Of a stretch of DNA of 64,000 nt, positions 26,294 to 35,019 are shown piece after piece (within the stretch, counting starts at the first letter, position 1; each line of letters begins with the position of its first letter). The notes under the pieces were generated by a model. The model was not told the origin of the DNA, made no database searches, and saw nothing but the letters and a program-made list of their open reading frames with translations. A program made the position numbers and the translations under genes. This stretch comes from Anaerolineae bacterium. GTDB lineage: Bacteria; Chloroflexota; Anaerolineae; Aggregatilineales; Phototrophicaceae. The stretch lies in contig JALHNB010000017.1 in NCBI GenBank assembly GCA_022843745.1, forward strand, positions 62,001 through 126,000, read 5' to 3'.

Positions 26294-26647
26294 ATGGAAA
26301 TCCTGGGTTTAATCGCACTGTGGTTCGGGGTTAGTTTTTGCATCATCGGTGTTCTGGGCATGGTTCGTATGCCCGATCTCTACTGCCGTTTACACGCTTC
26401 CGGCAAAGTCGCCACCGTCGGGTTATGCGGCCTGCTGCTGGGCGCGGCGCTTCTGATGCCATCCATCACGTTTAAAGTGATCGCGCTGGCAATTTTTGCC
26501 GTCCTCACGCTGCCCGTCAGCACCCATGCGATTGCCGCCGCCGCGTATCGTCATGGCGTACCAATGACTCAAGGCGCTATTAATACAGCAGCCAACGAAC
26601 CAAGCATTCAGATTATCAGCTCGGAAGAAGAGTCCTGGGTCGCCTAA
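26294..26647 (+). CDS. mrpG: Na+/H+ antiporter subunit G
   Basis: 117 residues from the ATG at 26294 (MEILGLIALW); longer upstream starts would overlap mrpF and add a non-hydrophobic tail. Three helices and the GMVRMPDLYCRLHASGKVAT motif identify MrpG/MnhG. The last gene of the operon; its stop overlaps the convergent mtnK stop by four bases, so there is no room for an intrinsic terminator between them. Confidence 0.94.
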   Translation: MEILGLIALWFGVSFCIIGVLGMVRMPDLYCRLHASGKVATVGLCGLLLGAALLMPSITFKVIALAIFAVLTLPVSTHAIAAAAYRHGVPMTQGAINTAANEPSIQIISSEEESWVA

Positions 26648-27903
26648 ATCCTGATAGATTCTTCTCGCAAGATACCAAGTGCTTCGTCAATATGATTGAA
26701 GGTCGAGCGTTCAAGAATCCAACGTGAAGATACCCGTATGATGAGCCGCTCCACTGTGGCTCTGGCGATGTTATCTTGAATGCTCGATATATCCCATACG
26801 CTCACGATGCCCATCATACGACGCAGGCTTTCACACGCCCCCAGTCCCAACGTATCCTGTAAAATACGGCGCAGGGTATTTTGACGGTAGGCTGCAAAAG
26901 CAGCTTCACCATCCGGGAAGCGCCAGTAACTATCCGGGACGAGTTCACCTGTATTATGTGCAACCCACAACTGCTCAAATTTCTCGGCAAAACCTAACCA
27001 TATCGCACGCATCGTTTCCATCAGATACCCCTGGTAAGCGTCGCGATCCGCAGTGTCAGGCGTATGGGCATAATGCGATGCAAAATTCATCATCAAATTG
27101 GACAGTACCGCGCCGATGTCATAACCCATCGGGCCAAAAAAGCAAAATTCCGGATCGATAACGCGGGTATCGTTCGCACTCACCATAATGCTTCCCGTAT
27201 GCAGATCGCTGTGAATCAACGCCTGCCCCTGAGTCATGAACTTTTCTTTTAGTTCCGCGATTGACAATTTAAGGGCTGTGTTTGAGCGTACCGCGCGTAC
27301 TGTGGAGTCGATCTCCGGATTCCAGCGGTTTTCGGACGACTCCATGTAGGGATTAGTAAAGACGAAATCTTCCTGAATCTTACAGAGATGGGGGTTTATA
27401 AACCGCGATTGCAGGGTCTTTTTTTCCAGACCTGTGCGATAGAAATCAGATGTCTTAAAAAGGACATTCGCTAAAAATGTCGAAATGTGATCGGCAAAAT
27501 GGGGGAACTGTCGACGAGCGACCAGCGGTTTACGCATGACCTCGTGCGCTCCCAGATACTCCATGACGACAATCGACATCGGTTCGTCATAACGATAGAC
27601 TGTCGGCACAAGTGTCGGCACAATTTCAGCATAGAGCAGCAGTGCCTGGGCTTCGAAGCGCATCCGTTCGCGGCTCAGAGGCCAGGACTCACCCGCGACG
27701 CGCAAGTAAGGAACCGCCTGCTTGAGGATAACCGCTTCGTTAGGGATTCTGCTGTTTCGTACGATAAAGACGAGGTTTAAGTTACCATCGCCAACTTCGC
27801 TCGCCTGAAGTGCGTCCGTATCTGTAAAACGCGCACTCAGTTCAGGCTGTTCACGAATATAATCAATAACGGTCTTTTCATTAAGAATTTGATAGTTTGT
27901 CAT
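26644..27903 (-). CDS. mtnK: S-methyl-5-thioribose kinase
   Basis: 419 residues, the usual MtnK length. It phosphorylates 5-methylthioribose at O1 in methionine salvage. Kinase-like fold motifs: EVGDGNLNLVF (nucleotide loop), VILKQAVPYLRV (lysine), the catalytic HSDLHTGSIM and the metal-binding DPEFCFFGPMGYD. No other methionine-salvage gene (mtnA, mtnB and so on) is adjacent, so the rest of the pathway must be elsewhere. Convergent with the Mrp operon. Confidence 0.95.
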   Translation of the reverse strand: MTNYQILNEKTVIDYIREQPELSARFTDTDALQASEVGDGNLNLVFIVRNSRIPNEAVILKQAVPYLRVAGESWPLSRERMRFEAQALLLYAEIVPTLVPTVYRYDEPMSIVVMEYLGAHEVMRKPLVARRQFPHFADHISTFLANVLFKTSDFYRTGLEKKTLQSRFINPHLCKIQEDFVFTNPYMESSENRWNPEIDSTVRAVRSNTALKLSIAELKEKFMTQGQALIHSDLHTGSIMVSANDTRVIDPEFCFFGPMGYDIGAVLSNLMMNFASHYAHTPDTADRDAYQGYLMETMRAIWLGFAEKFEQLWVAHNTGELVPDSYWRFPDGEAAFAAYRQNTLRRILQDTLGLGACESLRRMMGIVSVWDISSIQDNIARATVERLIIRVSSRWILERSTFNHIDEALGILREESIRI

Positions 27904-28034
27904 CTCAGTTTCAATTTCCAGATAAGATTCTTCAGAAAAATCTCACTCTTCAAATTATAAACATCCAAATCCAGGTTTCATAGTGACCTGCGTAACACTA
28001 TATTCCCTGCATATTCACATGTCTTAGGCGCTGA

Positions 28035-28832
28035 TTATTCTTTGTTAAACAGCGGCAGCGCAATCGCGACCATCACGGCTGAGAAAAGCACGATAAAGCC
28101 GAGGTCAAACAAGAACGGAAATGATCCGACACCAACGGTGATGTGTCGCAGTGCATCCACGCCATAGCTCAGTGGATTAATCACGATCAGCGGTTTGAGC
28201 CAGACGGGAACATCGCTGGTTGGGTAAATCGCGCCGCTGAGAAAATACATCGGCATGACGACGAAATTCGAAATTGTGCCAAAGCCTTCAAATGATGTCA
28301 TTCTGCCAGCGATGACGATGCCTAATGCAGTCAGCGCGAAGGCGACCACGAACATCATCACGATCAATTCAACAATCGCAAGCGGTGATAACCACAAGCC
28401 AATCAGCGGCGCAAATAACAGGGTGATAATGCCCTGAAGCGTCGCTTGAGTGGCACCACCCAGCGCTTTGCCGATCACAATGGACAAACGCGGCACAGGT
28501 GCAGCCAACACCTCTTTGAGAAACCCGAACTCGCGATCCCAGATGATACTCATCGCCGATTGCAGCGCTGAGAAAATGAGCGTCAAGCCGATAACGCCGG
28601 GGAAAATATACTGCTGATAATCGACTCCGCCGCCAATCGCGTCCGTGCTGATCGCGGCCTTCAGACTGCTGCCTAAAATGAGCAACCACAGGATAGGACG
28701 TGCCACACCACCCAAGAGACGGCTACGTTCGCGCCAGAATTTTTTAACGTCGCGCAGGAAGATACCATAGACAGCTTCCCAACTGATGTAGCGCGGCACA
28801 TTTACCATTTGAGCTTGCTTCGAAACAGCCAC
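28035..28832 (-). CDS. ABC-2 type exporter permease (DrrB-like)
   Basis: 265 residues with six hydrophobic helices of the ABC-2 transporter family. The SIIWDREFGFLKEVLAAPVPR segment is the typical conserved cytoplasmic loop, and YFLSGAIYPTSDVPVWL is the re-entrant region of drug and polysaccharide exporters of the DrrB/NodJ kind. It starts 18 bases after the ATPase gene, with which it forms the exporter. The substrate is unknown. Confidence 0.93.
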   Translation of the reverse strand: MAVSKQAQMVNVPRYISWEAVYGIFLRDVKKFWRERSRLLGGVARPILWLLILGSSLKAAISTDAIGGGVDYQQYIFPGVIGLTLIFSALQSAMSIIWDREFGFLKEVLAAPVPRLSIVIGKALGGATQATLQGIITLLFAPLIGLWLSPLAIVELIVMMFVVAFALTALGIVIAGRMTSFEGFGTISNFVVMPMYFLSGAIYPTSDVPVWLKPLIVINPLSYGVDALRHITVGVGSFPFLFDLGFIVLFSAVMVAIALPLFNKE

Positions 28833-28850
28833 AATAAATCTCCTTTATGG

Positions 28851-29888
28851 CTACAAACGCCCCCTCTGCCGAAGTGTCAAACGCCGCTGGTCTTTCGCAC
28901 CTTCTTCTTCACGAATCACACGCCCGGTCAGTTTCAGAAATACGTCTTCGAGCGTTGGGCGGCGGACGTGCATCATCTCGATTAAAATCGGCTCAGGTAG
29001 TTGCGAAGCTTCCAGCATCAAACGTGGAACAAAATGCTCGGCATCCTGAGCCTCGAAAACGACTTTTCCATCGCGCTCTGCCGCCTGAATCTGATAACGT
29101 CGCGAGAGCAGTTCGATCAAATGGGCATTATTGCGGGTCGTCAGTTCGATGTGATCGCCGCCGACCATCTTTTTCAGGCCTTCGGGCGTGTCCAGCGCGA
29201 CAATTACCCCTTTGTCGATAATGGCAATGCGATCACAGTTTTCAGCTTCTTCCATGTAGTGAGTCGTCATGAAAATCGACGTGTGATGCTGTTCGCGCAG
29301 TTGATTCACATATTCCCAGATATAGCTGCGGGTTTGCGGGTCAAGTCCAACGGTTGGCTCGTCCAGAATGAGCAGGCGCGGCTCGTGGAGCAGCCCCCGT
29401 GCAATCTCCAGGCGGCGACGCATACCACCCGAATAGGTTTTGACGATGCGATCCTTAAATTCGGTCAAGTCCATCAATTGCAGGACGCTGGAAATGCGCG
29501 ATGCGCGTTCCGGGCGTGGAATGTGATACATCATGCAGTGGAATTCCAGGTTCTCCTGCGCCGTCAGGCCGCTGTCGAGCGATGTATCCTGAAAGACGAT
29601 ACCGATGCTGGAACGGACGAGATGAGGATCGGCTATGACATCCGCACCGCCAATCGTGATCGTTCCTTCAGTCGGTTTGAGCAGCGTACAGATCATCTTG
29701 ATGATGGTCGATTTCCCAGCACCATTTGGGCCAAGCAAGCCGAAAATTTCACCTTCGCTGACCTGTAAACTCACCTTATTGACAGCGGTGAAATCCTTGA
29801 AGCGCTTGGTCAAATTCGAAACTGAAATCAAAGGTGCTGGCTGCGCTCCGTTCAGAGGGTTTGTTAGCCCTACTTTGTCACTTATCAT
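28851..29888 (-). CDS. ABC exporter ATP-binding protein (DrrA-like)
   Basis: 345 residues, single ABC domain plus the C-terminal extension (about 250-345) of the daunorubicin-resistance family. Motifs: GPNGAGKSTIIKM, signature YSGGMRRRLEIARGL, Walker B LLILDEPTVGLDP and the H-loop MTTHYMEEAE. Its ATG lies 11 bases inside the end of the upstream MarR gene, so regulator, ATPase and permease form one operon. Typical role: export of a hydrophobic toxic compound. Confidence 0.95.
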   Translation of the reverse strand: MISDKVGLTNPLNGAQPAPLISVSNLTKRFKDFTAVNKVSLQVSEGEIFGLLGPNGAGKSTIIKMICTLLKPTEGTITIGGADVIADPHLVRSSIGIVFQDTSLDSGLTAQENLEFHCMMYHIPRPERASRISSVLQLMDLTEFKDRIVKTYSGGMRRRLEIARGLLHEPRLLILDEPTVGLDPQTRSYIWEYVNQLREQHHTSIFMTTHYMEEAENCDRIAIIDKGVIVALDTPEGLKKMVGGDHIELTTRNNAHLIELLSRRYQIQAAERDGKVVFEAQDAEHFVPRLMLEASQLPEPILIEMMHVRRPTLEDVFLKLTGRVIREEEGAKDQRRLTLRQRGRL

Positions 29889-30339
29889 CAGGATTAGCCT
29901 CTACTACTTCATCTCTCGAAAGCACACGCTGAAGTGCGGGAAGCGCGATCTTTACCGCCGAAAGTTCCTCTTTACTGAGCATTTCCATAAAGGGAATCAA
30001 ATGCTTCAGCATTCGGCGATGGGCGCGTTGATACTGCTGCTGGCCTACTTCGGTGACATGCAGCAGCATTTGCCGACGATCATGGGGGTCGGGTACACGG
30101 GTTATCCAGCCTCGATCAACAAGCGTCTGGATAAGCTCACCTGCTGCCTGCAAGCTGACGCGGCGACGACGCGCAATATCACTGAGTGTCAGCGGTTGGT
30201 CAAGCAGATAGGCAAGTACCCGGAACTGCGGCATGGTCGTGTCTTCGCCCACTTCCTGGCGAAGATCCGCCACCATAATCCGGTTGATGAGGGGCAAAAG
30301 TGCGAGCAATTCGCGGGCTGTTTCTTCGCTTGTTGGCAT
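29878..30339 (-). CDS. MarR family transcriptional regulator
   Basis: 153 residues, winged helix. LSDIARRRRVSLQAAGELIQ is the recognition region and the wing reads RVPDPHDRRQMLLHVT with the conserved D-x-R-x-x-x-L pattern. First gene of the exporter operon, so it probably represses it and itself until a ligand binds. A palindrome at 30346-30357 just upstream of its start is a candidate site. Confidence 0.93.
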   Translation of the reverse strand: MPTSEETARELLALLPLINRIMVADLRQEVGEDTTMPQFRVLAYLLDQPLTLSDIARRRRVSLQAAGELIQTLVDRGWITRVPDPHDRRQMLLHVTEVGQQQYQRAHRRMLKHLIPFMEMLSKEELSAVKIALPALQRVLSRDEVVEANPDDK

Positions 30340-30345
30340 GTTTAT

Positions 30346-30357
30346 TTACTCAAGTAA
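30346..30357. promoter_or_regulatory. Candidate MarR operator TTACTCAAGTAA
   Basis: Palindrome with 5-base arms around a central CA, six bases upstream of the marR-type start codon and 166 bases before the divergent glutamine synthetase start. The position suits autorepression of the exporter operon. Assignment is inference. Confidence 0.4.
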
Positions 30358-30523
30358 CCTGACCATCAGGATACCTGCCTATATTAAACCTGTCAATGTA
30401 CCAATTTACCAAAAAAAACGGTCACAATATCGTCAATATTACGCATCTTAGCTAATTGAAAAAAGCATTATCGTCGTTTAAACTATGAAACTTCGAACTT
30501 CTACTCCTAATGAAGGTAGAGCA

Positions 30524-31945
30524 ATGACCACAATCCTCCGCGATTTTCTAGAAATTCCCTACGATCAACTTGAGGAACTAAACCTCGAGGCAAAAACCAA
30601 ACGCCTCAACCACACTCCGCTGGATACCCTGCGCGAAGAACGCATGAAGTATCTTGCTGATGAAAAGCGGATTAAGGCGGTCACAGTTTGTTTTACCGAC
30701 CTTGAAGGTCGCTTGCACATGCTGGATTACGACAAAAAATTCCTGTTGAAATCCGCCGACAATCTCACATTCGACGGTTCATCTGTGCGTGGCTTTTCGC
30801 AGCAATCCGAATCCGATTTGCGCCTGAGCATCGATTGGTCAGCTTTTTACTGGCTGCCTTCCGACGTTTTTAGCGCTGGCAAAGTCCTCGTGTTCGGCGA
30901 AGTTCTGGAGCGCGATGGCAATCCTTACGTTGCCGACCTGCGCTCAATCCTGAAAAACTTCAGCACTGAACAGCGCGAAAAGAACGGTTACACATTCAAC
31001 CTGTCCAATGAGATCGAAGGCTTTGTATTCCGGGGTCGCCACGCAGAGCAGCGATACATCGAAGGAGAACCGTTTGAGTTCGTCTCAACGGGCGGATATT
31101 ATCATTCGCTGCCGGGAGATACCCTGCGCAGCTTTATCGACAGGGCAGCAGGAGTCCAGCGGGCAATGGGCTTTGCGAACGAGAAAGATCACCCTGAAGT
31201 TGCGCCCTCCCAGTTCGAAATGAATTATTCCTACGCCGAAGCAATTGTTGCTGCCGATCAGGTTCAGCTTTACAAATTGATCGCGCGTCAGGTCGCCCAG
31301 CAAATGGACTTGACCGCAAGCTTCCTGCCCAAGCCTGTGACAGGTATCAACGGCACGGGGATGCACACCAATATGTCCATTTCCGGCGGTGATACCAACC
31401 TGTTCTATCAGGCCGATGGCAAAGATGGTGTATCTGGTTTCGCCTGGGATTTCGTCAAGCGTATTCTGAGTCATGGTCGCGAGATTTGCTTACTGCTGAA
31501 CCCCAGCGTCAATTCCTATCGCCGCCTTGACCCGCATTTTGAAGCCCCGAACCAGATCAAAGCATCAGCCATTGATCGTGGCAGCATGGTGCGTATTCCG
31601 ATTGGCAATTCACGTTCGGCTCGCGTTGAAGTCCGTTCCATCGCGCCGGATGTCAATCCGTATCTCGCGATTTACGCCCTGTTCCGTACAGGCCTTGAAG
31701 GAACCATCGCCAGCAGCCTGCCACCAGAGGCAATCCTCCCGGATAACATCTATGATGCGATTGAAGATTTCGAAAAAGGCTCATTCATTCAAACACTGCT
31801 GGGGAGCGAAGTTTGCGCCCGCTATGCAGCATTGAAACGCGCCTCGGCTGACCGCTGCCCACGTGTGCTGGGTACACTCATTAAGCCTGCCGAAATTCAA
31901 TTCCATCACGAAGTTACCAACCAGTTCTACTGGAACAAGTTCTAA
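30524..31945 (+). CDS. glnA: Glutamine synthetase family protein
   Basis: 473 residues from the ATG at 30524, which has AAGG eight bases upstream; an upstream in-frame ATG would add 13 residues. It carries the GS landmarks: FDGSSVRGF (beta-grasp), NEIEGF (metal glutamates), APSQFEMNY, GINGTGMHTNMS (ATP/metal histidine), NPSVNSYRRLDPHFEAP and RIPIGNSRSARVEVRS. The NLYDLPP-type adenylylation motif of enterobacterial GlnA is absent, so that control is unlikely. It makes glutamine from glutamate and ammonia if it is a true GS; related gamma-glutamyl-amine ligases cannot be excluded. It is monocistronic, with a strong terminator. Confidence 0.88.
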   Translation: MTTILRDFLEIPYDQLEELNLEAKTKRLNHTPLDTLREERMKYLADEKRIKAVTVCFTDLEGRLHMLDYDKKFLLKSADNLTFDGSSVRGFSQQSESDLRLSIDWSAFYWLPSDVFSAGKVLVFGEVLERDGNPYVADLRSILKNFSTEQREKNGYTFNLSNEIEGFVFRGRHAEQRYIEGEPFEFVSTGGYYHSLPGDTLRSFIDRAAGVQRAMGFANEKDHPEVAPSQFEMNYSYAEAIVAADQVQLYKLIARQVAQQMDLTASFLPKPVTGINGTGMHTNMSISGGDTNLFYQADGKDGVSGFAWDFVKRILSHGREICLLLNPSVNSYRRLDPHFEAPNQIKASAIDRGSMVRIPIGNSRSARVEVRSIAPDVNPYLAIYALFRTGLEGTIASSLPPEAILPDNIYDAIEDFEKGSFIQTLLGSEVCARYAALKRASADRCPRVLGTLIKPAEIQFHHEVTNQFYWNKF

Positions 31946-31953
31946 AGTCAATT

Positions 31954-31988
31954 AAAAATGGGGCGGTTGACAAAATCGCCCCATTTTT
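31954..31988. terminator. Bidirectional Rho-independent terminator
   Basis: AAAAATGGGGCG (31954-31965) pairs perfectly with CGCCCCATTTTT (31977-31988) over an 11-base loop. The A/T tails on both sides make it work for both the glutamine synthetase gene and the convergent minus-strand operon ending at 32021. Confidence 0.9.
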
Positions 31989-32020
31989 CCTCAATTTTGA
32001 TTTACCGCTTGTTTACTATG

Positions 32021-33721
32021 TCACCGGCCTGCCTGAAAATTACCAATAGCCTCTGACGTGCGCAAATAGCGATTGTAATATCGCAGTGTGCTGAGTTCAC
32101 CGTCCAATGACGGCCCGATCTTGAGGCGATCCGATCCATTCACATCGTTCATATCCTGACCAAAACGCCCCCAGCCATAATGACGATATTTGCCGCCATC
32201 ACACAAAATGCCATCAACCACGAACGAGATGACTTTAGGCCCGCCGTCCACGATGACCGCGACGTGATGCCACTGCCCCGGCTGTAACATGCCTGGGTCG
32301 CAGTCCCACACGCTTTCCATGCGCCAATCGTTGAGGCTAATCTGAATCGTACCCTTTTCAGTCGTCGTCAGCGCGATTCCCTTGCCGTCATTCGCCCGTG
32401 CATCCAAAATCACCTGACCACCCTGCAAGCTGTTAAAACGCACCAAAAAATCGAAAGCAAAGCCACCGCCATCATGGAGAGTCGGCAGCTTGAGCGCGTC
32501 GGTTTCGCCGCTGGTCGCTAGAGCCACACCACCTGAAGCAACTGATTTCAGTTCAGCCTGATTCCACATATCTTCCAGCAAACCTGCATCAACTTCATGG
32601 ATACGCGCAATGACTTTTTGGGTTTCGCTGATAAAGTAGCGTCCATCTTCCTCGATAAAATCCGGGTAGCTGGGGCCGCGCCGCCGATCCTGCTCATAGA
32701 GAATAATCTCTGGCTGTGACCAGTGAATATAGCCGTCTTTTTCGATGCCGCCTGCTAACCAGGCCACGTTACGATTGCCTGCGTAAACGCCATGCGGATA
32801 CCAAGGCGTGCCGTTGTTGTGATACCAGAGAATAAATTTGCCATTCGAAAATTTGCGCACAAAATTCGCCGCACGTGGATGCTTAATCAGTTGTCCACCC
32901 GGCGCATAACGGGCGTACTGCGGCCCATCCCAGGTGTGACCTCCGTCGCGGCTGTAGGCAGCGCCGTTGTGTCCATCGACGGTGCGGAATGTGCAGTAGA
33001 GCGAACCGTCACTGAGAGCGACTAGATTATGCTCATCCGCCACAGGGCCTTTGGGTGCTTTCAGGCCGATTTCGCCGTCCGGCAAAAGCTGCCAGCGAAC
33101 TTTTTTCGCGTCCGTTTCGGTAAGGATATTGTCGCTGCAAACGAAATACCCCTCCGAGGTCGCCATAAAACCATCGCCAAAACGCCCCACTTTGGCATAT
33201 CCAAAATAAGCCTTATCCTCGTGAATCATGGGCTTGCCGACACCCCAGAAGAACTGAATCTTGCCCTGATACGGATTTATGCGATCAATCTCCGTCAGGC
33301 GTATGGGGATTGGATAGCGTTCTTTTGACCAACTCAGTCCGTTATCGTCGGAATATTTCATCTGAAAATGACCGAGTGTATCGACACGTTTGGTCGGGCC
33401 ATAATCCGTGACGACCTCCTGAAGTTCATCGGTGTTGTGATTATAGATCGCATAAACACGTCCACTGGGTATTTTCAGCGGCATGACCCACGACGATTCT
33501 GGCGAGTCTGCTGATTCGATGTCCACGAGTTCAGTCCATGTTTCGCCCAGATCAGTGCTGCGGGAAGAGACGGCGTGCTGCCCGCGATCCCCTTCCAGCC
33601 CTCTACCTGTCGTGAGGACGCAGAGCCATGCCCCGTCATTGGTCTTCACAATGTAGGGCTGATCGCAGTAATTTTCGGATGGGATTTCAAACCCATTGGC
33701 GACGTTGCGCGGATCGTTCAT
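32021..33721 (-). CDS. BNR/Asp-box propeller protein with C-terminal LamG domain
   Basis: 566 residues, no signal peptide. The first ~390 residues form a sialidase-superfamily propeller with Asp boxes (SSRSTDLGETW, YSDDNGLSW, YSRDGGHTW). Residues about 410-560 are a LamG/concanavalin-like sandwich (DFLVRFNSLQGGQVILDA, WHHVAVIVDGG). The substrate is unknown; the superfamily includes hydrolases and lyases acting on acidic glycans, and database labels of exo-sialidase would be only generic. Last gene of the minus-strand operon. Its LamG module sets it apart from the six other BNR proteins here. Confidence 0.82.
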   Translation of the reverse strand: MNDPRNVANGFEIPSENYCDQPYIVKTNDGAWLCVLTTGRGLEGDRGQHAVSSRSTDLGETWTELVDIESADSPESSWVMPLKIPSGRVYAIYNHNTDELQEVVTDYGPTKRVDTLGHFQMKYSDDNGLSWSKERYPIPIRLTEIDRINPYQGKIQFFWGVGKPMIHEDKAYFGYAKVGRFGDGFMATSEGYFVCSDNILTETDAKKVRWQLLPDGEIGLKAPKGPVADEHNLVALSDGSLYCTFRTVDGHNGAAYSRDGGHTWDGPQYARYAPGGQLIKHPRAANFVRKFSNGKFILWYHNNGTPWYPHGVYAGNRNVAWLAGGIEKDGYIHWSQPEIILYEQDRRRGPSYPDFIEEDGRYFISETQKVIARIHEVDAGLLEDMWNQAELKSVASGGVALATSGETDALKLPTLHDGGGFAFDFLVRFNSLQGGQVILDARANDGKGIALTTTEKGTIQISLNDWRMESVWDCDPGMLQPGQWHHVAVIVDGGPKVISFVVDGILCDGGKYRHYGWGRFGQDMNDVNGSDRLKIGPSLDGELSTLRYYNRYLRTSEAIGNFQAGR

Positions 33722-33805
33722 ATTTTTTCTCCTGAATGTATTATTGGATGTTTAAAGTGCAATACGTAATCGTGTTATTCGATATTCAATGTGTTATTCG
33801 ATGGT

Positions 33806-35002
33806 CTATTTAATATTTATAGGGACACGCATGATATAAACACTGTGCGCGTCCTCCCAGGCAAAGGCGATCTCCTGCGACTCTTCGTCGATAAAGCCAT
33901 CGGGGTAATTCAGGTTGCGGTTGGGGTCTGTCACCAGATCGACTTTGACCGCCCAACTTTTCATATCATCGTGGCTCACCCACAGCGACAGCGGGTTTCT
34001 GCGCCCCCATCGCAGTGGATTTTGCGGGTTATAGCGCTGGCCTGTGCCAATCGGGTTATGCAGCAGAAAAATACGCCCATCGCTGGCACGGAGCAGCTTG
34101 ACCTTGCTGGATGGATTGGGAATATCGCTGCGTTCCAGCGGCGACCAGCTTTCGCCACCGTCAGTAGATCGGCTCTGCCATAACCAGCCATCTTCCAATT
34201 CGCGGGTCAGCAGCGTGATCGAGCCATCGGAAAGCTCGACAATTTTCGGCTCGAAAAAGTGGCGCGGCTCATCATGACACAGATAGCCGCGCAAGCGAAA
34301 TGTTTTCCCCTCATCATCCGACAAGATAAAGCCGATCACATAGCGGTGATTGCGGTGCGCCCAACTGTTGGCGGTCTGGTAAATCAGTTGATGATCCGCG
34401 CCCCAGGGCATTTCAACCACTGACGGCACATTTTTTCCGACGCGGGGTTCAGATGGAGCGCGTCCGGCTGTCGGTTCGCACCATTCGTCGCCGATGTGTT
34501 CCGCCCAACTGACAGGGATGATCCAGCGCCCACCGGAATGCACGATGCCCTGATTCGTCCACACATTCTGGATGCCGCCGGGGATCGAATTCGGGCTGCT
34601 CCACGACTCGCCACCATCGCGGCTGACTGCGCGGTAGCTTTGCAATTGTGTCATCCATGTGCCAAGTGAATAGGTTTGCAGAAAGGCGTGAATTTCACCG
34701 TCTCTGGGTACAAACAGCTCCGTCGTGAACAAACCGCGATGCGTGTGGCGAAATAAAATATCGGGTTCTGTCCAGGTTTCACCGTTATTATTGCTATAGC
34801 TGACCATTGTGAAATTGCCATTGGTCGGCTCGGAAAAACCGCCTGTTGTCCAGGTACACATCAGGTGACCTGGCGCGACCCGGCGCAAAATGCCTTCGCG
34901 CGTCCAGAGGCGAATCCCTGTTTTTGCCCAGGGATAGCCATTTGGGCCGGGCCAGAGTTCGAATTGTTTTACCGCCGGGTGCAGAACGAAGTCGTCGGTC
35001 AT
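33806..35002 (-). CDS. BNR/Asp-box propeller protein
   Basis: 398 residues from the ATG with AAAGGGA upstream. Four to five Asp boxes are visible (YSNNNGETW, VSRDGGESW, RSTDGGESW, VSHDDMKSW), marking a sialidase-type six-bladed propeller. No signal peptide, so a cytoplasmic enzyme is implied, acting on oligosaccharides brought in by the Opp-type importer of the same operon. It begins 17 bases after the stop of the dehydratase gene. A 12-base direct repeat, GTGTTATTCGAT (33772-33783, 33791-33802), lies just downstream of it. Confidence 0.82.
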   Translation of the reverse strand: MTDDFVLHPAVKQFELWPGPNGYPWAKTGIRLWTREGILRRVAPGHLMCTWTTGGFSEPTNGNFTMVSYSNNNGETWTEPDILFRHTHRGLFTTELFVPRDGEIHAFLQTYSLGTWMTQLQSYRAVSRDGGESWSSPNSIPGGIQNVWTNQGIVHSGGRWIIPVSWAEHIGDEWCEPTAGRAPSEPRVGKNVPSVVEMPWGADHQLIYQTANSWAHRNHRYVIGFILSDDEGKTFRLRGYLCHDEPRHFFEPKIVELSDGSITLLTRELEDGWLWQSRSTDGGESWSPLERSDIPNPSSKVKLLRASDGRIFLLHNPIGTGQRYNPQNPLRWGRRNPLSLWVSHDDMKSWAVKVDLVTDPNRNLNYPDGFIDEESQEIAFAWEDAHSVYIMRVPINIK

Positions 35003-35019
35003 CAATATTTCCCTTTGGG

